Source: Alisma plantago-aquatica | Lineage: Eukaryota > Streptophyta > Magnoliopsida > Alismatales > Alismataceae | Length of the DNA: 64,000 bases | NCBI GenBank assembly: GCA_963693085.1 | Contig: OY856409.1 | Coordinates: 300,963,558 to 301,027,557, forward strand | Direction: 5' to 3' | In this document: positions 48,251 through 60,463 of the stretch, one piece after another | Layout: the number at the start of each line of letters is the position of its first letter | Position numbering within the stretch: the stretch's first letter is position 1 | The notes under the pieces: generated by a model | Seen by the model: only the letters and a program-made list of their open reading frames with translations | Databases searched by the model: none | What the model was told of the DNA's origin: nothing | Translations under genes and position numbers: made by a program

Positions 48251-50335
48251 ATGCAACCATCGCATAATCTCAGATTCTCCCTTGATCTAGAACATGAATC
48301 TGAGGTAGAGAGAAGCTTCCACCGCCGCATTAGACTTAACCGCCAAAGAGCCAGACAAATGGTTGAAGATCAACGCCAAGCTATTCTAGTAATAGATAGG
48401 GTCAACGCCACCATAGCCGCTCAGAGAGCACAACTCATTGCTGACACTCGTGCCTAGGTCCAAGCGGAAATCCAAGTTGAGGAATAGGCCCGCATCCAAG
48501 CTAAAAACGAAGCAGCTAATGAAGCTGTCCAGTTAGAGCTAAGAAACAAGCAACTGCGGGACTATGCCGACCCCAAGAACTATGAAGACAATCATCCAGT
48601 CCGGCCACCAATCATCAACATACCCAATTTCGAAATCCAGAAACAATGGATTCAAATCATGCAGGGCATCTCATTCTCTGATGGTTCTGGAGACGACTGC
48701 ATGGATCATTTGAAGAGATTCAAATCACTTTGCCGACTTGTCCCACAAGCTAGAGTTGCCTTTGACACAATAATGCTACATCTTTTTCACTTCATCCTAT
48801 CTGGAAGGGCTTTGAGTTGGTATAACGCACTTGATAGGGAGTCAATCATCACCACCTGGGCACCCTTGGAAGAAACGTTCCTAGAAAAGTTTTTCCCTCC
48901 TTCATTAACTTATGAAATTAGGGGGCAGATCAACCACTTTGCCCAACTTCCTGGAGAAACACTCACAAAAGCATGGGAAACATTCAAGGAGCTTCTAAGG
49001 AAGTTCCCTCATCACGGTATTTCCCAAAATCAATTAATAGAGACGTTCTATAGGGGGGTGAGTGATGATATCAAGCAATTTCTGGATTCCTCATCTGGAG
49101 GAAATTTTATGAGGAAGAACTATGAGGACGCTTGGAATATCGTTACACTCAGAGCTGAGAACCAGTTCAATTGGGGACGATCATCCACTAAGGGAGTCCT
49201 CAAAGTTTATAAGTCCGAGGAATCAATGGAAATGAAAGCTATTTCTGAAGCTTTAAAGACTATAGCTCACAAACAGCAGATGCTTGAAACATCATTTGGA
49301 GAATATGATAAGAAGAAAAACCCCCAAGTCCAACAAGTTAAAGCTTCCACAGGGACTTGTGAAGCCTGTCACGTATCTGATCACCCTACATTTTCATGTG
49401 GCTTACTTTATAATGTGATGATGGATTTGCAACCACCACAATAGTAGTACGAACCAATCATCAAACACCTTGAAGATCAGATGTCCAAACAAGTCAATTC
49501 CATTCATTCCATACCAGGACAAGCTTACTACAATCCAAATCAACCAAGAAACCACCCTGGGTTTCAATATGGGAATCCTGTGGGGACTGCTAACCCGCAA
49601 CATCAAACACAAGGTGGATCTTCCAATAGATTGCCACCTGGATTTCAAAGTAACTATAACCAAAATCAAGGGAATCTTAGAAATAATTTCCCAAGATCCA
49701 ACTACCCAAGAAATCCCTCCACCTACTATCAATATACTCATCCTCCTCTACACCCACAATTACATCCTCAGTTGTAAAAATCGCAACAACCTCAGTTAAC
49801 ACCACCTCTGCAACAGCCACCTCAGCAACAACTCACTCAGTTCCAATAGAAAAATGCACCTTCCCAGCCAACAGACGAGATGACTATGATTAGGCAGATG
49901 TTACAGTCACAACAAACTATGATTGCCAATCAGCAAGCTCAACAGAAGGTTGTGGAGGTCCAACTAGCACAAATTGTTGCCCAGTTGAAACCACCAGCAG
50001 GTACTTTTGCTGGTCAACCGGAGTCAAACCCAAGACATGATCAAAATAGACCAGAGCAATTAAATATTGTCACTACAATATCTGCTCGTGTCTTTCATGA
50101 AGCTACAAGAATCACTCACGATGATGATGATACACCTATTTTTACTCCAAACGCAAGCCCGAATCTAGGAATTGAGAAATCTGTGGAGACTGCAAAAGGT
50201 AAAGAAAAGGAACAAGCACCCAAAAAGCTAGAAGTTCCACAATATAAACCTAGGATACCATATCCAGGAAGATTGAGAGAGACTAAAATAGACACTAGAT
50301 TCCAAAATTCAAGGAGGCGATGAAGAAACTTTATA
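48251..50335 (+). pseudogene. Element B gag
   Basis: A frame from ATG 48251 with stops at 48455, 48487, 49442 (two in a row), 49776 and about 49846. A shift near 50305 then puts it into the pol frame. It has a charged N-terminal helix (RRIRLNRQRARQMVEDQRQ) and the retrotransposon capsid region at 48600-49150 (DHLKRFKSLC, RALSWYNAL, TWAPLEETFLEKFFPPS). A zinc knuckle follows, CEACHVSDHPTFSC (CX2CX4HX4C), then a Pro/Gln/Asn-rich tail. It would make the particle and bind RNA. Most stops are TAG where CAG would fit, suggesting C-to-T decay. Confidence 0.85.
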
Positions 50336-53300
50336 TCGATATCCCGCTCCTCGATGCCCTCTCTGAAGTACCAACTTGGGCTAAATATCTAAAAACCTTG
50401 TTATCAAGGAAGTATATTACTGAAGAGCAAGAGACGATCAAACTAACTCAGACCACCTCTGACATCATCCTCAATAAAATGCCAAAGAAAAAGAAGGACC
50501 CTGGTTCTTTCGGTATTCAATGCTGTATTGGAAATGCCTCAAGCAAAAAGGGATTAGCTGACTTAGGGGCTAGCATATCTATTATACCCTACTCCATGTG
50601 TAAAAGATTGGGTTTTACTGACTTGCTACCCACAATGATGACAATTTAGTTAGCTGATTCCACTATCACTGCACCCCTAGGAATTATTGAAGACATTCCA
50701 GTCAGGATAGGAAAGGATTCTTCTGTCCCATGTGATTTTGTCATTATGGATATCAAGAAGGATCTAAGATACCCAATAATATTTGGCAGACCCTTCCTTG
50801 CCACAGCCAGGATGCTCATTGATGTTGAAGCTGGCACAATCATTCTGAGACTGGGAAAAGAAGCAATTCAGTTCTGGGTCCTCAACAGCATGAAAGGCCC
50901 CAACATTCAAGAGGAAGTTTTTCTCTTAGATGCAATACATCAAATGTCCCAATTGGAAATATTTGAACCATCTGATGAGTTAGAAAATGTCCTAATAAAT
51001 CCAAAAGTCGAATACTCAGCCAACGAATTAGTTCAACAATGCTTGTAACACTTAGAGAAAGCTGAAGAAGCACCAACAGCCACTTTTGAGGAGCTCAAAT
51101 TTGTCACTATTTTAGAAACAACAGAATCACCTAAGGCTCCTAAGATGAAAACCCTACCAACGGGACTTAAGCACATCTTCCTGGATGAAGAAAAACTATG
51201 TCCAGTGATCATCAGTTCCACTCTAATGAAAGACCAGGAAGAAAGGCTTCTCGTTGAGTTAAAGAAGCATACGAAAGCCATTAGGTACAAAATAACTGAC
51301 CTGACAGGTATAAACCCAGCCATATGCATGCATAGACTGCCCGTGGTAGAAGAATTCAAGCCTTCAAGAGAGCACCAGAGAAAGCTGAACCCCAATCTTA
51401 AAGAGGTGGTTCGCCTTGAGGTACTCAATCTGCTGAAAGCCGGTATTAACTACCCAATTTCATATTCCCAATGGGTCAACCCTGTCCAAGTGGTCCCCAA
51501 AAAGGGAGGAACCACTATCATGCTAAATGATAAAAAAGAGCTAGTGCCCACGAGGACTTTCACGGGGTGGAGAATGTGTATCGACTACAGGAAACTAAAC
51601 AAAGTAACGCGAAAAGATCACTATCCTCTACCTTTTCTTGATGAAGTCCTCGAACGCCTAGCCCATCAAAAGTTCTTTTGTTATCTTGATGGTTATTTTG
51701 GGTTCTATCAAATACCTATACACCCAGAAGACCAAGAAAAAACAACTTTTACTTGTCCCTTTGGGACCTACGCTTTCAGAATAATGCCATTCGGGCTGTG
51801 CCACGCACTTGCTACCTTCCAAAGGTGCATGTCTGCTATTTTTGCAAGGTTAACCGAGTGCATAATGGAAGTATTCATGGATGAATTTTCAGTTTACAGA
51901 AATTCCTTTGACAACTATCTACTCAATCTTGGACAAGTCTTACAAAGATGCGAGGAAACGAACCTTATCTTAAATTGGGAAAAATGCCATTTTATGGTAA
52001 CTGAAGGTGTCGTCCTCGGACATAGAGTGAGTGAAAGAGGGATTGAGGTAGACAAGGCAAAAATTGATGTCATCTCAAAACTGTAGCCGCCAAAAGACGT
52101 AAAAGGAGTACGAGCATTCTTGGGTCATGTTGGGTTTTATCGAAGATTCATTAAAGATTTCTCGAAAGTAGCAAAACCCATGACCCAATTATTGACCAAG
52201 GACACCGAGTTCAATTTTGACCAAGAATGTATACAAAGCTTCACAACCTTAAAGAATGCTCTAGTCTCTGTGCCTATTCTGAGAGCACCTGACTGGTCAC
52301 AACCATTCGAAATAATGTGTGATGCTAGCGACTATGTTATAAGAGCGGTGTTAGGGCATAGAATTGACAAAAAGCCTTATGTAATATACTATGCGTCCAA
52401 GACACTTGATGAAGTGCAAAAGAACTACACCACTATAGAAAAGGAGTTCTTAGTTGTCATCTATGCATTCGAGAAATTCCGCTCCTACCTGATCGGATCA
52501 AAGGTCATAGTCTACACTGACCACTTCGCCATACGATATCTAATTCAGAAGCAAGACGCAAAACCCAGACTTATCCGCTGGGTGTTGATGCTTCAGGAAT
52601 TTGATTTGGAAATCAAAGACAAAAGCGGAGTGGAAAACGTCATCGCTGATCATCTCAGCTGCATTTAAGTCGAGGATGATGACAAAGTACCTATTCGAGA
52701 CTCCCTCCCTGATGGCCAGCTAATGAAAATTACCACCGGATTCCCCTGGTATGCCGACATAGTGAACTATCTGGCTACAAGAATCATCCACCCTTCCGCC
52801 TCTCACCATGACAAAAAGACATTCCTCCACGATGTTAAGCAATACTACTAGGACGAACCTTATCTCTTTCATCTTTGTGCAGATGGACTTTTCCGTCGTT
52901 GCCTACCTAAAGAAGAGATTACTCCTGTCTTAGAACATTGTCATTCCGGCCCCACTGGGGGACACATAAGTTCGAAAAAGACCGCTATGAAAGTTCTACA
53001 ATCGGGCTTCTTTTGGCCAACAATAGCAAGAGATTCCCATGATTTTGTAAAAACATGCAATAAATGTCAACTTTCTGACGGTATAATAAAAAGGAATGAA
53101 ATGCCTCTCACTATGTGGCAAGAGATTGAACTTTTCGATGATTGGGGGATAGACTACATGGTACCTTCCCCTCTTCATATGGTTTTTCTTACATACTGGT
53201 TGTTGTGGATTATGTCTTGAAATGGGTAGAAGCTATACCCACAGTTTCCAGTGATTCCAAACCAGTCATTAAGATGTTTAAAGATATTATTTTTCCCATA

Positions 53301-54017
53301 TTCAGAGTCTCCCGAACTGTCATATCAGACGGAGGGACCCATTTTCTGAAACGAAGCTTCGAAGCCCTCCTAAAGAAATACGGAGTCAACCATAAAGTTG
53401 TCACACCTTACCATCCACAAACTAGTGGTCAGGTCGAAGTTTCGAATAGACAACTGAAGGCAATCTTAGAGAAAACTGTCAATAGACATTGTACCGACCG
53501 GTCCATCAAGCTTCCCGATGCCCTTTGAGCTTACCGCACAGCTTATAAAACACCAATTGGAACAACCCTGTTCCGTCTGGTATATGGGAAATCATGTCAT
53601 CTTCCAGTTGAACTGGAACATAAGGCCTGGTGGGCCATTAAACAACTAAACTTTGATTTTAAAAGTACCGAAGAAAATAGACAACTCCAGTTACAAGAAC
53701 TAGAAGAGCTCAGAATGACTGCATACCAAAGTGCCAGGATCTACAAAGAACAAACCAAGATGTGGCACAATGGTCATCTCAAAAGAAAAGACATCGCTAT
53801 TGGAGACAAAGTCCTTCTTTTCAACTCCAGACTCAAAATTTTCCCCGAGAAACTTCATACAAAGTGGTCTGAGCCTTTTACCATCAAGCACATATATCCG
53901 ACTGGAGCCATCATAATAGTTGACGACAATGGAGGAGAGAGGACAGTCAATGGCCATAGAGTGAAGAAATATTATACTCCAGCCGACAAAATTCTGAGAC
54001 AAACTATTGAAATCTGA
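50320..54017 (+). pseudogene. Element B pol (protease, RT, RNase H, integrase)
   Basis: Protease: KDPGSFGIQCCIGN and DLGASISIIP (about 50490-50590). RT: 51145-52086 with WRMCIDYRKLNKVTRKDHY, FGLCHALATF and the catalytic box EVFMDEFSVYR, where the usual DD is DE. RNase H: 52120-52668 with MCDASDY, a conserved Glu and VYTDH. Integrase: 52700-53530 with HCHSGPTGGH and CNKC zinc ligands, GIDYM, SDGGTHF and GQVEVSN. A C-terminal module follows to 54017 ([18 protein letters not shown]). Stops at 50647, 51046, 52084, 52666, 52849 and 53526, with a frameshift near 53165. It copied RNA to cDNA and inserted it; now inactive. Confidence 0.92.
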
Positions 54018-54175
54018 GACCCCACAGTATCACCATAACAAAATCAAAACTTCGTCGAGCCAGCGACGTAAAACCCAGGCGCTACTTGGGAGGCAACCTA
54101 AGATCTGAGTATCATTATTTTTATTTTTTCTTCTTCGTTTGATTTAGGTTTATCATTCTTCAATCTAAAAATTCA

Positions 54176-54391
54176 GTGAGAGTTGGCGCACTGGTTGAGA
54201 CTCGGGGGCCCCTAACAAAGGGTCACGAGTTCAAAACCCAGCTGCAACACTCTCGGAAATGAATTGAGCATGTCAGGTCAGCCGACCTCTGATCTGGTTA
54301 AACTGGGTTCCCGGGTTTGCATGCTATTCGGGCCCCCCCCAGGTAGGCGTCGGGCGCAGCCCAACGGCGCTACTGGGTCATAAAAAAATAT
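54176..54391 (+). mobile_element. tRNA-derived SINE, copy 2, inside element B
   Basis: 216 bp with A box (TGGCGCACTGG, 54184-54194), B box (GAGTTCAAAACCC, 54227-54239), an A-rich end, and flanking direct repeats AAAATTCA (54168-54175 and 54392-54399). It lies just after pol, before the internal word array. Its sequence differs from SINE copy 1, so it belongs to another family. It inserted after B was assembled. Confidence 0.8.
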
Positions 54392-54449
54392 AAAATTCAC
54401 ATAAACAACCAAAACAAACATAAAAATATAAAAATAAAAAACCTAAACC

Positions 54450-54655
54450 ATCTTAAATGGTTTTAAAACCGTTTGGAGCCAAACGGTCTTAAAACCGTTT
54501 GGAGCCAAACGGTCCTGAAACTGTTTAGAGCCAAACGGTCCTGAAACCGTTTAGACCCCAAACGGTCTTGAAACTATTTGGAGCCCAAACGGTCTCGAAA
54601 CCATTTTGACTTTGGGTATTTGTAACTTCACCCCCAAATCCTATAAATATAACCC
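54450..54655 (+). promoter_or_regulatory. Element B internal promoter-like region
   Basis: Seven or so units with arms AAACGGT and ACCGTTT about 6 bp apart. They are followed by GTAACTTCACCCCC and CTATAAATAT (54641-54650), then a C/T-rich leader. The LTR has the same order: AAACCGTTTG, AACTTCACTTAAAGC, CTATAAATA (46831-46862). The resemblance implies a copied U3 core driving the third ORF. No experiment here shows transcription. Confidence 0.6.
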
Positions 54656-55059
54656 CACCCCTCCCCTTCTTCTTTCTTCAGAATCTCAGACTTTCTAAAC
54701 CCTCGCGCGAACGCTATTTCATTTCTCTCTGATTCTCGCTCCTATGCAACCCGCGATGTCAGCTCATTTTGCCACCATCACCGGAGCCACCTTAGCTTCC
54801 ACGTGACTTCACAACGTCCGCACCACCGTTACCTCTATTCTTTGCCTCGTCGTCGTCATCGTCACCTGCAGCAGCAAGGTAGACCAGTGTCGCCACCATC
54901 ACTGGCACCTCCGTCATCACGCCATCTTTGACACCTACGTCACTGACGCGGCTCTCTTTTCTATCGCCACCACCATCACTATCGCCGCCGATAATGCTTT
55001 TCCACCGTCGACCATTGCACCCTCGACGATCCACCTTCCTTGCGGTTTTGACCATTGGA
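54656..55059 (+). other. Leader between internal TATA and second word array
   Basis: Starts pyrimidine-rich, with a short ORF from ATG 54744, then CACC/GTC-rich text. It probably forms the 5' leader (and possibly an intron start) of the third-ORF transcript. Confidence 0.35.
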
Positions 55060-55400
55060 AGCCAAACGGTCTTGAAACCGTTTGGAGCCAAACGGTCTCG
55101 AAACCATTTGGAGCCAAACTATCTTGAAACCACTTGGAGCCATACGGTCCTGAAACCGTTTGAAACCAAACGGTCCTAAAACTATTTGGAGACAAATGGT
55201 TTAAAAACCGTTTGGAGACAAATGGTTTAAAAACCGTTTGGAGCCAAATGGTCTTGAAACCTCTTGGAGCCATACGGTCGTGAAACCGTTTGGAGCCAAA
55301 CGGTCCTGAAACCTTTTGGAGTCAAACGGTCCTGAAACCGTTTGAAACCAAACAGTCCTGAGACCGTTTGGAGCCAAACGGTCCCGAAACCGTTTGACCT
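55060..55400 (+). repeat. Second internal dyad-word array of element B
   Basis: About 13 units of roughly 26 bp, consensus AAACGGTCYTGAAACCGTTT plus GGAGCC. Arms AAACGGT and ACCGTTT face each other with 6 bases between. The open frames seen across it on both strands are products of the repeat. Confidence 0.85.
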
Positions 55401-55511
55401 TACAAACCGCTTGGATTCCACAAAAACCTACAAACATTAACACCCACATAATGAAACACTCTTCCTTTTAATAAACTTGATATCTATACAAATTCAAAAA
55501 ATTTCTAACAC

Positions 55512-58500
55512 ATGATTTTTTCTGATTACTTTCCAGAAATGGCCTCACCGGAAAAACAAGCCACCGGAACTGAAGACGCCCCCTTCTGGACAAGGGAGAA
55601 ACTGATAGCAGACCGTGCCAAGATCCAAAAGATAGTCTATATCTACGACAGTACTGGACAGGTCCCACCGAAGGTCAACCTGCTCGAGGTCATGCATGAA
55701 ATTCAACGCCTTAACAGGTGTTTATCCGAGGAGCCTGAGCAAGAAGTAGAAGAAATTTCTTGTAGTGATGAAGGCTCAGAATACGAGCCAAACCCCGAGG
55801 AGGAATCCCCACCTACAAAGTCAAAGGGAAAAAGGACGGCCCAACAAGCTTCCATAGAACAACCTACGAAGAAATGGGCAAGGAAACAGGTCCGCCCCGT
55901 CACTGCTAGGGAACAAACCCTGGCAGGATACATCCCATCAACCGCTACTACCACTCTCGCCCATGTCTTCCCTGCCATCACCACTACAACACCACCACTA
56001 GAAAACCTATTCATCCACACCCTACCATCCATCGACAAAACTTTAAAACCAACAAAGTATGTTTGCTCAAGCGTACTAATGAAGATGGGGATATATGACC
56101 AAATCCTCACCCTGCTCGATAACACAAATCTCTCAAGATGGTTTTTTGTCCCCGAGATCTCTTACGTCGAGCCCACAATAGAATTCTTTACACATCTCAA
56201 CAAAGAATCTGTGGACATTATGGATATAGCAAGGGACAGAGGTGACCGCAGGCTGGTCACCAAACTTTTTGGTAACGAAAATGTCATAACAGAAAATTTA
56301 TTGAATGAAATCTTCATTGACAACCAGGAGTAGCTAAAAAAGGCCAAAGCTGTTAGCACGGAGAGCTCCCAATTCAACAGACACAACTTTTGGAAATCCC
56401 TAACAGGGACCCCAAATTATGAGGCAAAGACCTACAAGGCCTCCAATATTCATTCTGGGTTAGTGTGCACGCTTCACAAAATTCTCACCGGTGTGCTTTT
56501 TCCCAGAACAGAGGGTGGGAATGTTATCACCTTTGATCTTTTTATTCTCTGGTCCGTTCTGCATGGGATATCGGTCAACATTGGACGGCACATGATACAA
56601 AAGTTTTCAGCATACGCCCTAAGGAAAAAAATTTGCATGGGCGGACACATAACTTCCATTCTTAAATATCTCAAGATGGAAAGATTACTCCCTCGGTGCA
56701 TGCAGATCAAAAGCGACATCCTTACTAATGAGCAAACCTCGAAGAACTCTTACATTATCAAAGAAAAGGATACAAATTTGCACTACATTTTCTGCCCTAC
56801 AGTAAGATCTTCTAGAACTCTGCTACCGCTTCCGGAGCTTGCGGATTATGACAAAGAAAAGCTCCTCTTCACTGACGAAGAGCTTACGCGGATTATGACA
56901 AAGAAAAGCTCCTCTTCACTGACGAAGAGCTTACCAAAATCCTAGCTTCAGTCAAAGTACACGAGAAGAAAACCAAAGCGGGCCAGACAGAACTTAGTAT
57001 CACTGCCAAAATTGCTAGGGTAACAAAAATACTGGTAAAACGACCATCTAAGGCATGTTTTCCATCACAACAGCTGATGGGGACACTGACATCAAAGCTA
57101 AATCCTGAGACAGAATGCCCTCATCCTGAGGACCATATCAATACCTCATCATTAGACTCATTCATCATGAGCCTAAATGATGAGCTTGCCACCACCACCA
57201 CTCCTACCACACTACCATCCATTACTATCCCACCATCCACCACCCTCCCACCTTTCTCCACAACAACCCTAACAACAATTCCTTTCCCCACATCCACACC
57301 TCCACCCACATCTTCCACCTCAACCTTTTTCTCTTCAGGCATCCCATTCTCCACTCCAACACCCGACTTCACCTCCTCTGCTCCCATCTCCACCCTTTTC
57401 CCCTCAACATTCTCGACCCCACCATTATCACTGAGAATGTCACCATTTTTCTCATCTGCTACCACCCCGACACCGCTGGTGACTCCATCTACAATCACCA
57501 CGCAATTTGCGGGACCATCAACAGTGTCTCTTTCGCAAGACACTACCACCCTTCCACCCCGACCCCAGCCACCCCACCCTTCCACATCTGGGGTCCCTTT
57601 TACAAACGTCGGTGAGGAATTCGGACGTCAATTTGACGCTATTTTTCTTGTGTGCAGGGTCTAACTACACAAGTCGCCAAGATTGACGAGCAAAACCGTT
57701 CCTTGCCAGGCATCATCTCAAGCATCCACCAACAGCAGAAAGTTGCAGCCATAAAAGTCGACCGCATCGACGACCGCCTGCAACAACTGCCACAGTTGGT
57801 GCTTGGGGTGAAAAGCCAGCAAGACGATATGGCCAAGCAAGTCGACAGGCTTTCTGCACAAAATCAACCATTGCCAGAAACTCTGCACGAGCTTAAGCAG
57901 CAACAAACTGCATTAAGCATGAGCTTGGATGACATCAGCACCACCCTCACACAACTCAATAACTACCAAGAGGAGTCATCCAACAACGAAATCAACCAAT
58001 TAAGAACTCAAGTGATGGACCTCTCTGCACAACTCCTCTATACTAAGGCTCGTTATTCAGATCTCAAAGAAACCCACGACGCACTGCTTGAAACACATGA
58101 GCATGTACAAGTGGCTTTCAACGAACTACAAGCACTCCATCGACAATGCAAGAAGCCTCCACCAAAGAAGACAACAGATAAGGAAGAAGACGAAGATGAT
58201 GATGAAGAAGAAAATGAAGATGAGGATTCTGACTCCTCGGCTGACTCCAATAATAGCACCTCCTCAGACGATAAATCTGACGACCCACACAATGTTGGGG
58301 AGGGCCCCAGCCGAGGAGCTGCACCAAAACAACAGAAAGATCACCATGAAGGTGATAAAGATCCCAAATCCCCTACTCACAATGACAATGTTAATATGTC
58401 ATATGGGGATCAATTTCTTGACTATTCTGCATTGAGATCTCTGGGGGAAACTGCCAAAGAAGAAGCTTTTGCTGAGTTCCAACAATATTTATTCGGAACA

Positions 58501-58584
58501 AACATGAACCAACCACAACCAGACCTTCCACAACACTCCACCCGAAGCAATCTTCACCCCTTCCCCCAGACCAGGAAGAATTAG
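55512..58584 (+). pseudogene. Element B third ORF (large Athila-type downstream protein)
   Basis: The likely start is ATG 55539, which follows CTGATTACTTTCCAG, a good 3' splice site; ATG 55512 is in frame but upstream. Order: an acidic N-terminal part; a conserved region 56040-56830 (VCSSVLMKMGIYDQI, NFWKSLTGTPNYE, ASNIHSG, FDLFILWSVLHG); a Thr/Pro-rich stretch 57180-57590; a Gln-rich coiled coil 57650-58130; and an acidic tract 58170-58270. Breaks: TAG 56331, a 47-bp tandem duplication at 56841-56934 that shifts the frame, a further shift near 57645, and another near 58540. Function unknown. No signal peptide or membrane segment seen. The frame leads into the C48 domains. Confidence 0.7.
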
Positions 58585-60463
58585 AAAAAGTCAGTTTAGA
58601 TATAGATGAAGATCTCGACTCTGCTTCTGATTCAGATAAAGACAAAGATCTGCAGCACTACATAGACGATATGGAGCAGCCTTCTTCCCACCCTCCACAA
58701 GAGCTTCCCCCGCCACCACTTCTACCTCACAAGATGCATGATTTAGACATGGCAGCCATCTCTACCTTAGATGCTCAAGATATCTTCATCCTAAACACTA
58801 TCATAGATGATGCCAAAGAAGGGGGAGATGTTATCTACCATAATACAAAGACCCAGCGCAAGTTGACACGTGAAGATTTATGCACCATCCTTTGACCACA
58901 ATCAGCAGTGAAGATGGCAATCTTCCGCATCCTTGCCAATTCTATCGAAATCTACAGAAGCTCTAAACGACAGCAACCAGTACTTAATGATTCACCTACT
59001 CTAGCCCTGAGTCTATTATATAAAGATTTACAAAACAAATCTATCAAGCGACTGCAGAGGGGGATTGCCAGAAAGGCACGCTATATTACCGTGCCCTTTC
59101 AAGTGTCTGGCCACTGGCTTCTAATGATCGTGGACACTGTGGCTCACGATGCCAAGGTATACAATTTTTGTGCCAGTGAACTAAAGGTCGGAATAATTAA
59201 TTTTGCTGGTATTGAAGTTGGGGACGCCAGAAGCATCCCTTTCCGGCTTCTGAAATTGATTTGGGCTGCATGCCCATCCCTCTGAAATGGTTGGAACCAA
59301 CCCTGGTTCCAAATTATAAACCCACAAGTCCAAACACAAGAAGGATCTAGGGATTGTGCTTTCTACACTATACGCCACATCCAAGCGCTCAATCAACAAA
59401 TCCCTTTTTCTGAGCTGGCCACAGAGGATTTTCATTCTCTACGAGGTCGTTATGCCATTGAGCTAATATGTGACAGAAGGTTCTTCAAGGACCCAACTAT
59501 GGCGCCTAACGACGTTCCTCGCTACCTCTACTCGGCCATCCAACGTCCTCAAAAATAGCCATTCTGGCAAACAATAAAGGAGTTGGTGAAACAACATCCC
59601 ACCAAGGTCCCTGAGAAGAAACAATGGGACCCCTACTCTTTTGATTTGGCGGATGATAAAGGGGACACCGAGTTTCTAACCGGGGTTACCATCAACAGAC
59701 CATTTTCACAAAAGGTGCCCCTGTCTGCCATTACACTGACGTTCCCTAATTTTAACCTCAGCGCCTACAAAAGTCTTTTCAACAATGAACTTCAGCTCAT
59801 CATGTCTAGGCTTTACACCGAGAAAGATGACCTCATTTTTCTAGCCGGAGATATTCTAGTTATGATAGATGCGCTGTGTGAAACTGTATAGTTCAAAGGG
59901 TCTCTATCCGTGAGTTTGATGGTCGCCTATCAATATCTCCTCGGACGGAATCACCCTACGACCTATATGGCATTAGCATATATGAAGGATGATCCCCTAA
60001 AGCTAAAGAACTTTGGAACAACTGAGACACACATTTCCTTCCTACAACATACAACTCTAAAGTTCATCATGCTTCCTTTCCTTCATTCAGAGCACTGGAT
60101 GTTACTGGCAACAAATCTTCACAACAGAACAACAATCATATATAACAGTTCTGACAGCAGTACAATCCAGATCAGCAACGGTATACTACAACACCAAGAA
60201 CGCCCACGGAGGAGGTGGCGAAGGAGTGTGTTGACCAACTACATGACCTTCTCATCAAACACACACGGGCATACGGTAAAGAGCACTTTCATCACCCTGC
60301 CTTCAACCACAAATGTCCCCAGCAGCTCTGAGAGTCAAAAGACTGTTGTTTTCACGTCCTCTACTGGATGTACACCATCATGGTCCTTGGAAGACCAGTA
60401 GATAACATGACAGACGTGGATTACCACGCTCTACGTGGAAAGTTCACAGCTAATCTTCTCTGA
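58585..60463 (+). pseudogene. Two tandem C48 (Ulp1/adenain-like) cysteine peptidase domains
   Basis: One frame with stops at 58893, 59283, 59557 and 59889, plus a shift near 60195. The first domain has LTREDLCTIL near 58862, SGHWLLMIVD (His codon 59112-59114), AKVYNFCASE, and GSRDCAFYTIRHI (Cys 59355-59357). The second has LHSEHWMLLAT (His 60093-60095), IIYNSSDSS, and ESKDCCFHVLYWMY (Cys 60344-60346), then HALRGKF, which also follows the first (HSLRGRY). Each thus shows the His-W...Y-x...Cys layout of C48 peptidases, with Asn where the Asp usually stands. The domains lie at the C-terminus of the third ORF and may once have been fused to it. Elements A and C show no such domain in this window. 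Confidence 0.7.

Noticed and set aside
57121..57585. Minus-strand 154-codon Val/Gly-rich ORF
   Set aside because: It is antisense to the Thr/Pro-rich part of the third ORF; composition keeps both strands open.
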